From Gongronella butleri (lineage: Eukaryota; Mucoromycota; Mucoromycetes; Mucorales; Cunninghamellaceae), in the NCBI GenBank assembly GCA_025201375.1, contig JAIWZP010000001.1:1226501-1290500 (forward strand): a stretch of DNA of 64,000 nt. Reading direction: 5' to 3'. The notes beneath the pieces are model-generated. The model did no database searches. It was not told the origin of the DNA and saw only the letters and a list, made by a program, of their open reading frames with translations. This document shows, in pieces, positions 32,435 through 44,830 of this stretch (position 1 is the first letter of the stretch; each line of letters opens with the position of its first letter). Made by a program: the position numbers and the translations under genes.

Positions 32435-35112
32435 GCATTACACGACGTCAGATGATACGTGTTGACAAGCGTGTCGCGGCCGCTCATCGCGCTCGTTTTT
32501 TGCCATTTACACGACAGACTGGCAACCAAAAAAGCCAAGCCCAATGGCTTTTTTTGCTATCATCCCGGCGCCGACACCGCGTTTCTCGCGTCACAGAGCG
32601 TGCACGACCTTCCTGGCGTAAGTCCAGCCCTATCACTCGCTTGCCCTTGGTTCAATTCCCTTTCATTGAGCAATCTCACGCGTCATCTTTTTTGGTTTTC
32701 TTAGGTTGGCTATGCCATGTTTGCAAAATTGCAGGATATGGTAATTTTGGCGTGGAGAAACGCGCCAAGGCAAATGCCTGCAGATCAGCTAACCTTAATT
32801 TCCTCCATCCAGGGTGTGACAACAGTTGGGGAGCTGGCCACGCAGCCGCTGTCCGTGCTACAAGCCAAGTTTGGCAACAAAACAGGCACCATGCTCCATG
32901 ATTTTGCGCGTGGCAAAGACGACCGGCCGCTCGTCATGGACCAGCCGCGGCAGACTGTCAGTGCCGAGGTGTCGGTAAGACAAAAGGACGAGGGAAGAAT
33001 AGTATGCGACGCGGTCTTATACTTCTTCTTTTTTTTTTTTTTTTTTACTTTTTTTTTGTGTGTTTAGTGGGGTGTACGCTTTGAGACTCACGAGCAGATG
33101 GAGGTAAAGAACGCCAGCTAGAGAGGATGACATGTGTTTTATATTTGCGGGGTGTGCTCATCGGCAAATCTCTTGACAGACATTTCTGGACAATTTGATC
33201 ACGGAAGTGGCTGATCGGCTGCAAGCGATCCCAACCAAGGGCAGGCACATCACACTAAAGGTAAAAAAGGACACGAGATGCGCATAAAAAGGTGTGTTGA
33301 CGCGCTTCTTTAGGTGATGGTGCGCGCGGCACACGCGGCACAAGCAGCCAAACACATGGGCCACGGCGAATGTGATTTACAGACCAAGTCTGTCGTCTTG
33401 GCGTCAGCAACCAATGATACCAGCGTGCTGCGCACGCACGTGCACCGCCTCATGAACTCGCTTGCCATCCCCGTTGCTGACATCCGCGGCGTAGGCATCC
33501 AAATCAGCAAACTTGATCAAGATGGCGACGAAACCGATCGTAAGAAAGCCCTTTTTATAATTTTTATCATTCTCTTGTCTCGGCGCACGTGTTCATCTTC
33601 CTATTTTTGGGGGGTCACAATGCTTAGGCAACCAATTGAAGCTCTCGTTTGAGAAAATGAAGCCGCATGCACCAAAGATAGAGCGCGACGCGTCCCCCTC
33701 TTCCGCGGACCCAAGCTATTCCGCCCCAAACCTCTCTTCTCCTCCACCCATGACCACAACTGATTCCCCAAAGGCAACCTCCTCCAAACCAAAAATGGTA
33801 AAAATGGCAAACATAGGCGAAAATGGCAAAAAAAAAAGCGCGTTGATGCGCATGAAAGCTCATTGTTTTTATACATTCTGGACAGGTTGTGCAAATTGAC
33901 GCGTTTAATGAACTTCCACGTGATATCCAGGACGAGCTGCGAAGCATGTATGATCTTGAAATGATGGAAGTCGATCAAAACGCGTCAACGACACACGTTT
34001 CTTCTCCTCCAGCCGCTTCATCCATGCCACGACCGCCTCCACCACCACCACCACCGAGCGCAGACGACGCGCCACCAAGCACGCAATTGCTCGTGGATCT
34101 ACCCACATGGTCGCAATTGGACCCATCGGCGCTCGCGGCGCTGCCACCTGCCATGCAACAACAAGTTCTCCGGGCGTATGGCGCATTGAATGCTGAGCAC
34201 GACCCCACAATAGCAACATCATCCACAAAGAGCGTGAGAGGGAGCATCAGTGCCAGCACAAGGACAAAAATCGCAGAAACGCGCCAAATTCCGCCTTTGT
34301 CGCCGTCAGCATCGTCAGGCACGCATCCCCAGCATCGCATTTCAAAGCACACGCATCGCCGCGGGGGCAGTCGCGCTGGAGGCGCAGCACCGGCCATTGG
34401 CGCCCACCGTGCTGGCACATTGACGCAAATGTTTCCAAGCACCGCTCGTCGCCTTGATGCCGCCGCTCTCCTCGATCTGCAACACATGGACATGGACGTG
34501 TTTGACGAATTGCCACAGGGTAAGACCAAAAAAAAAAAAAAAATAGCCAAGTTGACATTGAGCCAATACCCTAGCTTTTTTTTTTTTTTTTTTATTTTTT
34601 TTTTTTTTTTACTTGTAGATATCAAGGATGAGCTTTTGGCGGCCCGTCGTCGTCTGCAACCCGAAAGAACCACGGGTCAGCGTCGTTCGCGGCCACTGTC
34701 CCCGCCGCCCCGTCGTGCTGAGCCGCCATCTGGACCGGTAAAAGCTGCTTTTTGTTGTTTTTGTTGTTGAATTTTTTTTTTAATCATTTTGGGTCCAATT
34801 GCATTGTGTGCCATTTAGCCGAAACCCGTGGCACTCAAGGGCAAAACGGGTGTGCAAGACGTGCGCCGCGTGCTAGAAGCGTGGGTCAGTGAGTTCAACA
34901 CGGATCCTGACGAAAAAGATGTGCGGACTGTATCGACGTTTCTCCGTCAACTGGTTGCCGACAAGGACCTGGAAAAGGCTCAGCTTCTTTTTTGGCATCT
35001 CAGACACATCACCAAAGACTCTGGCCGGCGATGGCAAGTTGCTCTGGACAGGATCAAGCGCGAATTAAACGATCAAGCCATCGAAATCTTCAATGCGCCC
35101 ATACAACTTTGA
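30505..35112 (+). CDS. REV1: DNA repair polymerase / deoxycytidyl transferase REV1 (Y family)
   Basis: Translesion-synthesis polymerase that inserts dCMP opposite lesions and scaffolds Pol zeta. Nineteen exons give 1034 residues: 30505-30603, 30678-30804, 30883-30949, 31030-31600, 31674-31725, 31796-31844, 31908-31952, 32020-32065, 32200-32390, 32518-32617, 32705-32740, 32813-32974, 33068-33103, 33180-33260, 33314-33539, 33628-33797, 33886-34519, 34619-34737, 34819-35112. BRCT at about residues 40-125 (IYVNGYTEPP, VTHIIATTLTNAK, VVKPAWLTESI). Catalytic motif IDFDCFFASV (Asp268, Asp270) and SVDEALVD (Asp367, Glu368) are intact. Three UBM-like motifs follow (IDAFNELPRDIQDEL, WSQLDPSALAALP, VFDELPQDIKDEL), then the REV1 C-terminal domain (about 937-1034). 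Intron 3 uses a GC donor (CAG then GCAAGT). Confidence 0.95.
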
Positions 35113-35294
35113 TTTTCTTCTACCCTCTCCCCTTTTGTTGCGAACTTTTAAATAAAAATGGAAACAATCAATTTATTTTACAATGGAGGAGGTGGTGCAA
35201 TTGGTGCAAAAATCAGAAATCAATCAAAAAACAAAAAAAAGAAAAAAAAGGAAAAAAAAAAGGAAGACAATGCAATGGTACAAAAAAAAATCCA

Positions 35295-36947
35295 TCAATA
35301 AGTGGTGACGACCGAGTCGGTGCTGCTGCTGGTGCGGCGAGCGGACTGCGTGGGCTGATTGGGATGATTGGGATGAATGGTGGGGGCATTGGATGGTTGC
35401 TGCTGCGGCAACATGGGCACATACATATCTGTCTCAACCATCGTTGGGTAGAATGACGCGTTTGAGGCGTTTGTCTGCGTTTGAGGATGCACATATTGGT
35501 GTGGGTCGTGGTCGACGCGTGGCAGCGGCGCCGACGGGACCTGCGGCACGGTGTGCGCAATCAATTCGCCGCCTCGTTGCCACGACGAATGCATCAGCAA
35601 CGTGGAATCGTCATCCTGCGGATCAAACGACGCGTACATGGGGTCCATCGTGCCTGGGACGCGTTGATGATGCGAATCAAAGGGCATCGACGCATACAAT
35701 GGCGCGTGGTAAGCCTGAAGCGGCATGGACGACGGCGACGATGACGACCCCATGTGCCTGTACATGGATGGATGCTCAAACATGGGTCGTGCAGGCACCA
35801 ATGGATGCGATGGTTGCACAGACGACGCGCCAATGGGCGAAAATGGCCATAATTTCGACGAAGATGCTTCCTGGAACACATAACTTGCCGCAGGCACCGT
35901 GTCATCGTCAGAATCTTCTTCAGGTTTCTAAAAAAAAAAAATATGAGAAAATCAGTGATCGGATCAATCCCCCCCCCGTTTTTTCCATTTTTTTTTAGGA
36001 ACCATCTAAAATAAGGATGGGCTTTTTCGTTTACGCACCATATCTGAACCGTGGGTTGATGAGGCTGATGCGGCTTCATGTGTTGTCAATGGCGTGGCGG
36101 CTGGAGGAGGGGGCAATGCACGGTGATTGTGCTGCTGGTAAGGAATGGGCGATGTGGTGGATGCCGACGACAGCGACGACGCCGACGATGGGTGTCTACG
36201 ACGACGCTCCTTTTGCTTCAATGGCTGCGGCGGCTTTGTCACCCGCGTCCTTGCTTGCGTCGGCGGCGAGCTGGACACGGTGGACGACGATGAACGCGTC
36301 GTGTTTGTCGTTGTAGCGACTGTTTTGCTGGAATTGTAGCTGTTTCTTCTGTTTGCCATGTTTGCCGAGGCGGCGGGCGGCTTGACCTTGGGTGCAATGG
36401 GCACAAGCGCGAGGTGGCGGTGTGGATGCAGCGACAGCACGTCGGGCAGTGCGGCATCGCGTCTCTTTGACGGCGGAAACGCGTCGACAATGCCCTGCTT
36501 CTCGAGTTCTTGCTTGACGTATACGCTAAGCGCTTGCTGCGCTGCCTGTCGCGCCATGTCGTCGTTTCTGGCGGACGATGACGTGGTCATGCGACGAGGT
36601 TTCAATACAGACCGTGTCAACGATGTGGTTGAGCCAATAGACGACGACGACGACGAATTGGACGGCACATTGTCATTCCTGTCGTCATTGTCCTGGAATT
36701 TGTCGTTCTCGGGATCATCAGGTACGTCGTAGCATAGGTCCGCGCGCATCAGACACGGCAAATCTGTGGTTTTGCTGTTGCAATCGACATCGTGCGGCAA
36801 AATGTCCAAATACACTCCCGGTGCCAATGCATACCGCACAGGCTGCCCACGCGCCCAAATGGCTTGCAAGTCCGCCGACGCCTGCTCGCCTAGCGTCACC
36901 CAATTGCTGTTTCCAATGTAGATCCGAAAGCGTGCCGCCGACTCCAT
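35295..36947 (-). CDS. Hypothetical Ser/Pro/His-rich protein
   Basis: Two exons (36947-36039 and 35927-35295, phase 0, donor GTGCGT) give 513 residues. Not recognised. The first 75 residues look folded (FRIYIGNSNWVTLGEQ, PVRYALAPGVYLDILP, DLPCLMRADLCYDV), resembling a small beta domain; the rest is disordered with Ser runs, basic patches (KERRRRHPSS) and a Met/Tyr/His-rich C-terminus. No membrane helix or signal peptide. The start is the ATG at 36947; the frame extends two codons further up only through a non-ATG codon. It converges on REV1 with 182 bp between stops. Regulatory or scaffold roles are possible, but nothing fixes one. Confidence 0.72.
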
Positions 36948-37543
36948 GATCAAATCGCTTTAAAAATAAAAATAGGAGAAGGGAATAGACAATGGGGTTG
37001 ATGAGAGTGAAGGAAAAAGGGGGAGCGAAAAAAAAAGAGAGTAAAAGAAAAAGGGGGGTAAGGGAATAGAAAGAGGGGAGGCGACGAGTAAAAATTAGCT
37101 CGTCAAAACGGGGCGACGTGTCGATTTTTATGCAAGTTTCTCATTTGATCGCGCGCTCTCTCATCCATTGCCGCCTATTTGTTGTTGTGTGGAAAAGGAA
37201 AAAGCGGGACGAAGGGAAATAACGAATGAGCGCAATTTGGCATGGCGTGGTTCATGACGCTTTTTCGGCAGGAGGGAGCGCGATCTGTTTCCCTTTTGCT
37301 GACAACATTTTTGAGGGTGACACCAAAAAAAAATAAAATAAAAAAGGACCATCCGTGGGGCACTGGGAACACACGCAACACGTGTCTTTTTGAGTCTCCG
37401 GTCAAAGGGCGTGCAAAAATGTCACGCCCCGACAAAAAAAAATAAAAAGGTGTCAAAAAGGTCCCCACATCCCTTTTTTTTTTTCTTCTTTTTCTCTTTG
37501 TTTCTCTTTTCTTTTATTTATTCGCTTGTTCCCGCTTGTTTCC
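36948..37543. promoter_or_regulatory. Spacer between divergent orphan gene and GDI1
   Basis: About 600 bp with purine-rich tracts at 36960-37080 and pyrimidine-rich tracts at 37470-37530 upstream of the GDI1 start. I see no supported gene or named promoter motif. Confidence 0.5.
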
Positions 37544-39395
37544 ATGGTAAAAAGTGCCTTTGTTTATGTTTGTGGCTGTTTTTGCGCGTCGCTCATATGA
37601 CTCTCGTCCCGACTTTGGCTCTCTCTCTCTTTTTGTTTTCTTGGTTAGGACGAACACTACGACGTTATCATCTTGGGCACTGGTTTGACCGAGTGCATCC
37701 TATCCGGTTTGCTCTCCACCGAGGGCAAAAGGGTGTTACACATGGATCGCAATGATTATTATGGCGGCGAGACCGCGTCGCTCAACCTGACGCAGGTAAA
37801 AAGCAAGAATTGGGTCGGACGACGCGCTTTTTGGGGGGAGGGAGGCGACTTTTTTTTTTTTTTGCCTTGCGATTCACACGCTTTTTTTTTGGCGTTTTCT
37901 CTTCAAGTTGTTCCGCCGGTTTGACAAAACATACGACGGCTCGGAGCTTGGACGCGACCGCGACTACAATGTGGACCTGATTCCCAAGTTCATGATGGCG
38001 GAAGGCGAGATTGTCAAGTTTCTGCTGCACACGGGCGTGACGCGGTACCTGGATTTCAAGCAAATTGCAGGCTCGTTTGTGTACAAGGACGGCAAGATCT
38101 CGCACATGCCCACCAACGAGGCCGAGGCTGTGGTTTCTCCCATGCTTGGCCTTGTCGAGAAGCGCCGCTTGCAAAAGTTCTTTGAATTCATCCAGGGTTA
38201 TAAGGAAGACGATGAATCCACCCATGATGGCGTCCAATTGAACGCCATTACCATGGCAGAGCTCTACAACAAGTTTGGCCTCGAGCCCGCCACTCAGGAC
38301 CTCATTGGCCACGCCATGGCCCTCCAGCTCGACGATTCGTACTTGACCCAGCCTGCACGTCAATCCATCGACAAAATCATCCTCTACATCACCTCCATGG
38401 CCCGCTACGGAAAGAGCCCATACATCTACCCCCTTCATGGCCTCGGTGAATTGCCCCAATCCTTTGCCAGGTAAGAAAAAAAATCCCCACCCGTCATGCC
38501 CGCGTCTCCTTTTTTTTTTCTCTTTTTTTTGCAGCTTGCTACTGCTTTTGCCCCCCTTTCCCCCTATCTTTCACGCTCCGCTTCCTCGCCCTGCATGCAG
38601 CACTTGCTGTTGCCCCCCTTTTTCTCCGCTCACGGCCATGCATATGTGTTTTGAGGCACACATGATGGCACGCAATGGCCCCTAAAAATCATTTTTTTTG
38701 TTTTTTTGATACAGATTGAGCGCGATCCACGGTGGCACGTACATGATGGGCTACGGTCCCGACGAGATTGTGTACGAGGGCGGCGTGGCTACGGGCATCC
38801 GCTCCAATGGCGAGGTGGCCAAGGCCGACATTGTGATTTGCGACCCGTCGTATGCCACCGACAAGGTGCGTACGACTAGCAAGGTCGTGCGTGCCATTTG
38901 CCTGCTGACGCACCCCATCCCAAACACTGACAATGCCGACTCGTGCCAAATCGTCCTCCCGCAGAACCAGCTCGGTCGCAAACACGACATTTACGTCGCC
39001 TGCGTCTCCGACGCCCACAAGGTGTGCCCAAAGGATATGTACCTTGCCATCGTCTCCACCATTGTCGAAACAGACACGCCCGAGAAGGAAATCGAAGCCG
39101 GCCTAGAGCTCCTCGGCAATATCCGCGAAAAGTAAGCAAAACCACGTAAAAAAAAAAAGGGAAATTACAACAGCCGTTGTCTAACACCTTTTCTTTTCGC
39201 AGGTTTGTCTCGGTACTGGACGTGCAAGAGCCCCTGGAGGACGGCAGCAAAGATCATGTGTACATTTCGCGTTCGTACGATGCCACGTCCCACTTTGAGA
39301 CTGTGTGCGATAATGTCAAGGAGCTGTACCGCCGCGTCACGGGCAACGATCTGGTCCTCAAGCCCAAGAACACTACAGACAAGGAGGACGAATAG
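37544..39395 (+). CDS. GDI1: Rab GDP-dissociation inhibitor
   Basis: Cytosolic protein that extracts GDP-bound, prenylated Rab GTPases from membranes and recycles them. Five exons (37544-37546, 37649-37795, 37908-38470, 38715-39131, 39203-39395) give 440 residues, the family's usual length. The first coding exon is only the ATG; splicing to 37649 yields [20 protein letters not shown], an almost exact GDI N-terminus, which is why I accept it. Other conserved stretches: [34 protein letters not shown], the Rab-binding region, ALQLDDSYL and [19 protein letters not shown]. The C-terminus ends in an acidic KEDE. Confidence 0.97.
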
Positions 39396-39737
39396 AGTCT
39401 GTCGCAATTGATACCAATGCACAACTTGCTTTCCTGGGTTGTGCAAGAACATCATAGGCCACATCCTCTCCTCCCTCCCCTTTTCCTTTTTTTTAACTTC
39501 CTTGTCACGCTCGTGCTATGATTTCTATGATCCCCCTTGCCCATTTCTGACGCCTCCTCTGGCTCTCTTGCTCTTTTGCTCTCGCTTTTCCATTCAATTC
39601 ACCCAATTCCGATGATAAAAAAAGTTTATGATTTTTTTTACTTGTTCTTGACAAGTCAATTGGTATCTGGGGTGCTTATTCAACATCGTGGAACTAAGAA
39701 AAAAAAAGGGGGGCACGCGTGTCAGCAGATCGTGGGG
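39396..39737. other. Spacer between convergent GDI1 and NSE2
   Basis: 342 bp of 3' flanking sequence of two convergent genes, with T-rich and CT-rich tracts; no gene seen. Confidence 0.5.
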
Positions 39738-40824
39738 TCAAATTGGCTTTTTTTCAAGTTTTACCTCGCCCTCGGGTTGTTCGCCGCGCTCCTTGGCCTT
39801 GGCCACCAGGCGCTCCATCAATGTGTCTTCATATAGGTCAGCCGTTCTTAATTCTGTGCGGCAACCTGCGAACGAAAAAAAAGGGAAGGGCAAAAAAAAA
39901 AAATTCATTAGTGCATCCCAGTGGGAAAAAAAGAAGAGCGCTTACCAGCAACAGGGCACTCGATGATACCACTGTGGTTACTGCGGCGCAGCATACTGAT
40001 CACAGACGATTTGGAGTACGTGTGCTTGCATGTTTTGCTATGAAAGAGGGAGGGTTAAAATGCCGTCATGCGCGCAAAACGTATACTTTCTTACCTCGTC
40101 ACGGGCTCGACGAGGAATTCTTGCGTCAGAGGACACTTTAAAGAGCGGCGCGTTGCAGACACCTCAATATCGTCATCATTAGTCGTTGGATCGAGGGATG
40201 GCATCGGCTCGTTGGGGTGTTTGGCGTTCTAATTCACATAAAACACGAGAAATGAGCCCCACCACTGCACCCAATGTCCAAATGGATCTCATTTTTACCC
40301 AGACAATCTCCTTGAATTCTTGATACTTTTCGTGTGCGTGGTACTTGGCACTCACAGGCTGGCCCTTGTGCTCCGAAATCTTGTTAAAGATCCCTTGACT
40401 GTAAAAATCGACGCCATCGCCCTAAAACGCAGCAAAAAGATGAGAATTGTAATCTTTTCCATGACAATGGACACTGGATGTCCTCAATAGACGTTACCAC
40501 GTTGGGATCGCCAGTTTGCACGGCCGCAATCAACTCATCAAGCACCTTTTTCTGCCCGCGCACCACGGCCTCGAGGTCGATAAGCCCCTTGACACTGCTC
40601 TCGAGATCGCCGAGCACGTCTGACTGGTCATGCTCCTCGAGATCGCCCGCGACATCCGACAAGTAACTCATGCCCTTGCGAATGTGTTCCAGCGCCGTGC
40701 GGGCATCACTGTAAATCTGTGGCACCCCACGCATGTGCAGCTCCGTCAGCTTAAACGACTCCATCACCTCGGTAGGCGTCATGTTGTCAAACTGGCTCGA
40801 CGGCACTTCGTCCGTTGCTTGCAT
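39738..40824 (-). CDS. NSE2: SMC5/6 complex SUMO E3 ligase NSE2/MMS21
   Basis: SP-RING SUMO ligase of the SMC5-SMC6 DNA repair complex. Five exons (40824-40498, 40421-40299, 40228-40095, 40037-39946, 39865-39738) give 267 residues, the same size as yeast Mms21. The N-terminal half is helical and would bind the SMC5 coiled coil. The SP-RING follows: CPLTQEFLVEPVTS (Cys182), TCKHTYSKSSV (Cys198, His200), then ECPVAGC (Cys222, Cys227), with the zinc ligands expected for Nse2-type SP-RINGs. The last exon adds a helical, charged tail; a GAG-GTAAAA near 39767 could be an alternative donor, so the final 10 residues are less sure. It converges on GDI1. Upstream lies family 1 repeat copy C. Confidence 0.93.
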
Positions 40825-40974
40825 AATGGAAAGTAATCGAAAAAAAGGGACGTGTCAATCGAAAATAAAAAAAGAGAAAGAAAGCAAAACGTTACTCGAC
40901 GCGTCTTACCCGTCCATTTGTTTACCTTGCCAGCGGCGTTTCAATTGCCCTCGGACCAAGCAAAATCGCCAAAC

Positions 40975-41640
40975 GCGCCAAAAGACGCGACGCGCGCCAA
41001 ATCCCAAAATCCGCTGTGGCCAAGCTCCCAAACCAAAATTGAAAAAATGGGTCACCAAAATTACATGAAACTCTCCCACAAGAAGAAGGACACCGAGAAA
41101 CCACGAAAAACGCCAAAAAATAGTGTGATCCATTTGTTGGTTAGCGAGCAATGAATGATTTTAGATTTAACTTCAACGGCGAATTGCATGGGAAGACGCG
41201 TTTCTTTAAGCCGCTTCAACGCATCCTTAAGCAAAAGAGACGTCAGGTACATAGAATTGACGAGAAACAGACACGTGTCACCCGACGTTTAACGCGATTT
41301 TTTACGCGTGGAAATTTCCCCACAAACGGTTTATTCGTGTCATCATTGCTGAAATGCGTCTTTTTCAGAGATCGCCAGTGCCCACGCACGCATCAAGCCG
41401 TTCTCTTTCTGATGAGAGTATTTTTAAGGTGCTGTGGCCAATTTTCTCAAAGATGGCCTTGGGACGAAAAATCAAGTCTTTTTGCATCATTTTATGTCTC
41501 AACCAGCCAATGAACCCCAGGTTTTTATTTTGACTTTCGCCGGTGAAGGTGAGTTTATCATGTGGTCAAATGGCGCGGCAATCTGAGCATCTAAATTTCA
41601 CCATTTCAAATCCATGACTGCACCCCTTGGAAAATCAGCA
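40975..41640 (-). repeat. Dispersed repeat family 1, copy C (inverted)
   Basis: Read on the minus strand it follows copies A and B in order: TTTTCCAAGGGGTGCAGTC (41612-41630), TTGAAATGGTGAAATTTAG, GCGTAAAAAATCGCG, GTCTGTTTCTCGTCAATTC, TCTAAAATCATTCATTGCTC (about 41166), CGTTTTTCGTGGTTTCTC and CCATTTTTTCAATTTTGG (about 41035). It starts about 150 bp upstream of the NSE2 ATG. Confidence 0.75.
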
Positions 41641-41989
41641 AAAAAAAGGCGCGATTTTTCAACATTCATTGGCACGCTTTCTTGAGGCTACTTCACCTTG
41701 AAACAATGGCCTGAGGTCATTTCGACCTTTCTCTTCTCAGAACAAACGCAAAATCCGGGGGTCAATTGGGCCGCTAGCGAGAAACTCGGCATTTTCTTAC
41801 AAATTCACAATTTCGGCCACAACGCGATAAATTGTGATTCGATCGGTCTGAAACTTGCATGTGTGAACAGACACGCATTTGGGTGTTATTTTGCTCCCGC
41901 CCAGCAAAGTCGATGCGTGAACTTTGTACAATTACAACGTGTGATCGAACATTTCAATCTCAATTTTCTCGGCAACATACTGATCAAAA

Positions 41990-42225
41990 ACAAAGCGTGA
42001 TGCTGTGATAAAATGCAATCCATTCGATTATCTGTCGAATGAACCCAGTTTCACCGGCGTGCGACCAAAACTGAGCGAGAAATGCAATTTTTTAAAACCT
42101 GGCTTTAATCGCCATTTGCTCGAAACTCGTCAAGTCAACCTCCAATTTTTATTGCAGATTTGTTAGAAATAGGGGGGTCACGCCATCTAATGACATGACT
42201 CTCCAAGCGCTGGTGAGTAGGTTGC
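41990..42225 (+). repeat. Dispersed repeat family 2, copy 2
   Basis: Shares GTCGAATGAACCCAGTTTCA, CGCCATTTGCTCGA, CAGATTTGTTAGAAA and CGCCATCTAATGACATGACT with the copies at 14.4 and 43.2 kb. It keeps plain TA at 42188-42189. Confidence 0.7.
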
Positions 42226-42329
42226 CAAACGGATTTTGATTTCTGTCTGGCAATGAACCTCTCAAAGCCGAGGACCCTTCAGATATATTTTGGCCGGTCC
42301 CATCTTTTTTTTTTCTAAAATCTGAAAAA

Positions 42330-43000
42330 AAAATTCACCATCAAGGACCCTTTGCAGCGCCACGAAACTTTCCCACAGGGTCGATTTGGCCCCTCTCTTT
42401 TCAGAAAAAAATTAAAAACCGAAGGTCGATCAAGTGGTTCTGCGAGCAATCCGACATTGCTCAAAATTAGGCTGTAGCGTGTTTTGTAAAAAATCATTTC
42501 GAGGCAAAATAATGATTCGATTGCCCCCAAACTTTGCCAGTTGGTTATTTCAACGTCTCCTTTGAAGGAAAAATTAAAAAACACAAGTTGATCGGGCCCT
42601 TTTCAAGACATGCACCATTTTCATGAATTGTCGCAAATTCAAGGATGACCAACACAAATCATGGTTTGATTACCTCCCGACCTTTGCACTCTGACAGTTT
42701 TGACGCGCCTTGCTTTAACAAGGCGTTGAAAACCAGAGGTTGACTGAGTCGTTGTGCACATGAATATGAAATCTCGACACTTTTACAAATACAGAATTAA
42801 CACTATAAATCGTGGCTGGATCGCTTAAAAAGGCTTCGCATTAGGTTACATCGACGCGTCTCTTTTTAGCAAGACGTTCAAACCAGGAGTCGATTGGTCC
42901 GTTGTGCAGATGTACCCAAAATCTTGACATTCACGCAAATCCGGAGCGGTCTCTTAAAATTTACCATGGCGTGCGGTGAAAATGACACTGATCAAAAGAG
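42330..43000 (+). repeat. Satellite-like tandem array, about 160-bp period
   Basis: Diverged monomers can be anchored on a block of the type AAAACCAGAGGTTGACTGAGTC-GTTGTGCAGATG, at 42413, 42575, 42729 and 42889, giving spacings of 162, 154 and 160 bp. A further similar block lies near 41752 (about 4 periods upstream) and another near 46568. Each is followed by ATCTTGACA-type and AAATCATGGTTTGAT-type sequence. Confidence 0.65.
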
Positions 43001-43149
43001 ACGCACTTGGGTTTCATTTCCAGGTTATCTGCACACCCGATGAACAAATGTTGCACGCTTGCAAACGTCGATCAAACATTGGATAAATTTTCAATCTCAA
43101 TTTCCTCAAAAACAAAATTGAAAACACAGGACGCTTTCAACGTGTGGAA

Positions 43150-43345
43150 AGCAGCCGTTGCATCTCTATCGAATGTGACCAGTTTGACCGATGGATGGCT
43201 AAAACTCGCAGAGAAAATCCATTTTTCCATCAAAATCTTTGATCGCGATTTGCTCGACAACGGTCTAACAAACCTGTGGTTTTTATTTCAGTCTCACCAA
43301 CAAACAGGGGGCAAAGCATCTACAGTAATGAGATGATGACTTGCA
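43150..43345 (+). repeat. Dispersed repeat family 2, copy 3
   Basis: Contains TCTATCGAATGTGACCAGTT, TTTGCTCGACAACGGTCTAA and CAACAAACAGGGGGCAAAGC, matching copies at 14.4 and 42.0 kb. It carries TACAGTA at 43321-43327 where both others have TA. Confidence 0.7.
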
Positions 43346-44289
43346 GTGCGCTAGCTTAGGTTTGAACTTTTTGCATCGGCCATCTTTTCACCAGCCTGCA
43401 GCCCGCTCAGTGGTCAGCGAACAAAAATGCCCGAGCAAAATGCTGTACGTAAAAAAAAAAAAAAAATAAATAAATAAAAATTCCATGCAATCCACGCACT
43501 TAATTTGGAAGTGTCAAACCTTAAAATTTTGCAAAAGAATCTTGGCCATAGTAGGCACTTTTCTCAGTCGATCGCCGTTCATGCGTCAATCTTTGGGAAT
43601 TTTTCTTCAGTTCGGGCGACCTGTCATTTTGTCTGTCAATAGCAAAATGTCGGAGTTACGTGTTTAGGATGCATTGATCACTCGGAATTCGAAATTTCCC
43701 AAATTTAGCATTCTCTGAGATTGAAAAGTGTGACCCCTGAGTGACCCCTGAATTTTTCAAAAGTGGTTGTAGCGCATTGGGGGTTTAAGCTTTTTTGTTG
43801 CAAATTTTGCGCTGAATTCGATGGGGTTATTTTTAAGCGGGATCAACCATGCAGATGGCCAGATGAATGCAAAATAGTACAAATACAGTAGGTGATGTTT
43901 GTCATTTTCGAGTCCAAAAAAATCGGGCGGGTGCGCGGGTTTGGTGCTTTTTTGCGTTGGTCGGTCTTGCTTGAATACTACGTACTGGCTGGGCCATCAT
44001 AGCGTAGTAGGTATCTACAGTATACGGCAGCCCAAGCAAGGGTGGGCCCATTTACGTACAGTGTTTGAACGAGAGCACTTGGGATTATCATCATAATTCA
44101 TCAGGCCGTATGATATTCATCAGGCGTACCCAACGCATTCAGTATTATACCGGTATTTATCATATTCAACGCGTATTATCATACAGTATTCAGGTCATGC
44201 TCAGTCGTGTTCAGCCCCCCGTTCTACTGTACATACTGTGTTCAGGCTAATTCAACACGTACAGTATCATATTCAGGCTGTGTTTACGT

Positions 44290-44830
44290 AGGCGTGTTCG
44301 TCAAAAAATCGAATGAACACTGAAGAATTTGCAAACATTCGTATGAAACTGTAAAAAAATCAAACGAATGTTGTGAAGAATTTGCGATCAACAACATTCA
44401 TAAAAATTCAAACGAATGTTGTGAAGACTTCGCAAACAACAACGTTGTTCGTAAAAAAAAATCAAAGGGACGTTTTGAAGACTTCACGAACAACAACGTT
44501 CGTAAAAATTCAAACAAACGCTGTGAGACTTTACGAACAACAACGTTCGTAATAAATCAAAGGAATACTGTAATGTTGTGAAAACTTTGCGAACAACAGC
44601 GCTCGTACTCTAAAAATATCAAACGAACGCTGTGAAGACTTTGCGAACAACAACGTTATGATACTGTAGTAAAAAAAAAATTAAACGGACGTTGTAAAGA
44701 TCTTGCGAACAACAACGTTCGTAAAAAAAATCAAACAAATAAAGCTGTGAGACTTCTTCACGAACAACAGCGTTCGTAAAAAAAAATCAAACGAAGTTGT
44801 GAAGGCTTTGTGAAAGCCCGTGTTTATTAG
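44290..44830 (+). repeat. AT-rich minisatellite, about 55-65-bp unit
   Basis: At least eight tandem, imperfect units built on TTGCGAACAACAACGTTCGT, then A-rich sequence, TCAAACGAACG and TTGTGAAGACTT. The inner AACGTT block is palindromic. Two units carry extra TACTGTA heptamers (44576, 44662). Confidence 0.85.

Noticed and set aside
32640..32665. GGTTCAATTCC, like a tRNA T-loop
   Set aside because: It sits in a REV1 intron and there is no acceptor stem, D-arm or anticodon arm around it.
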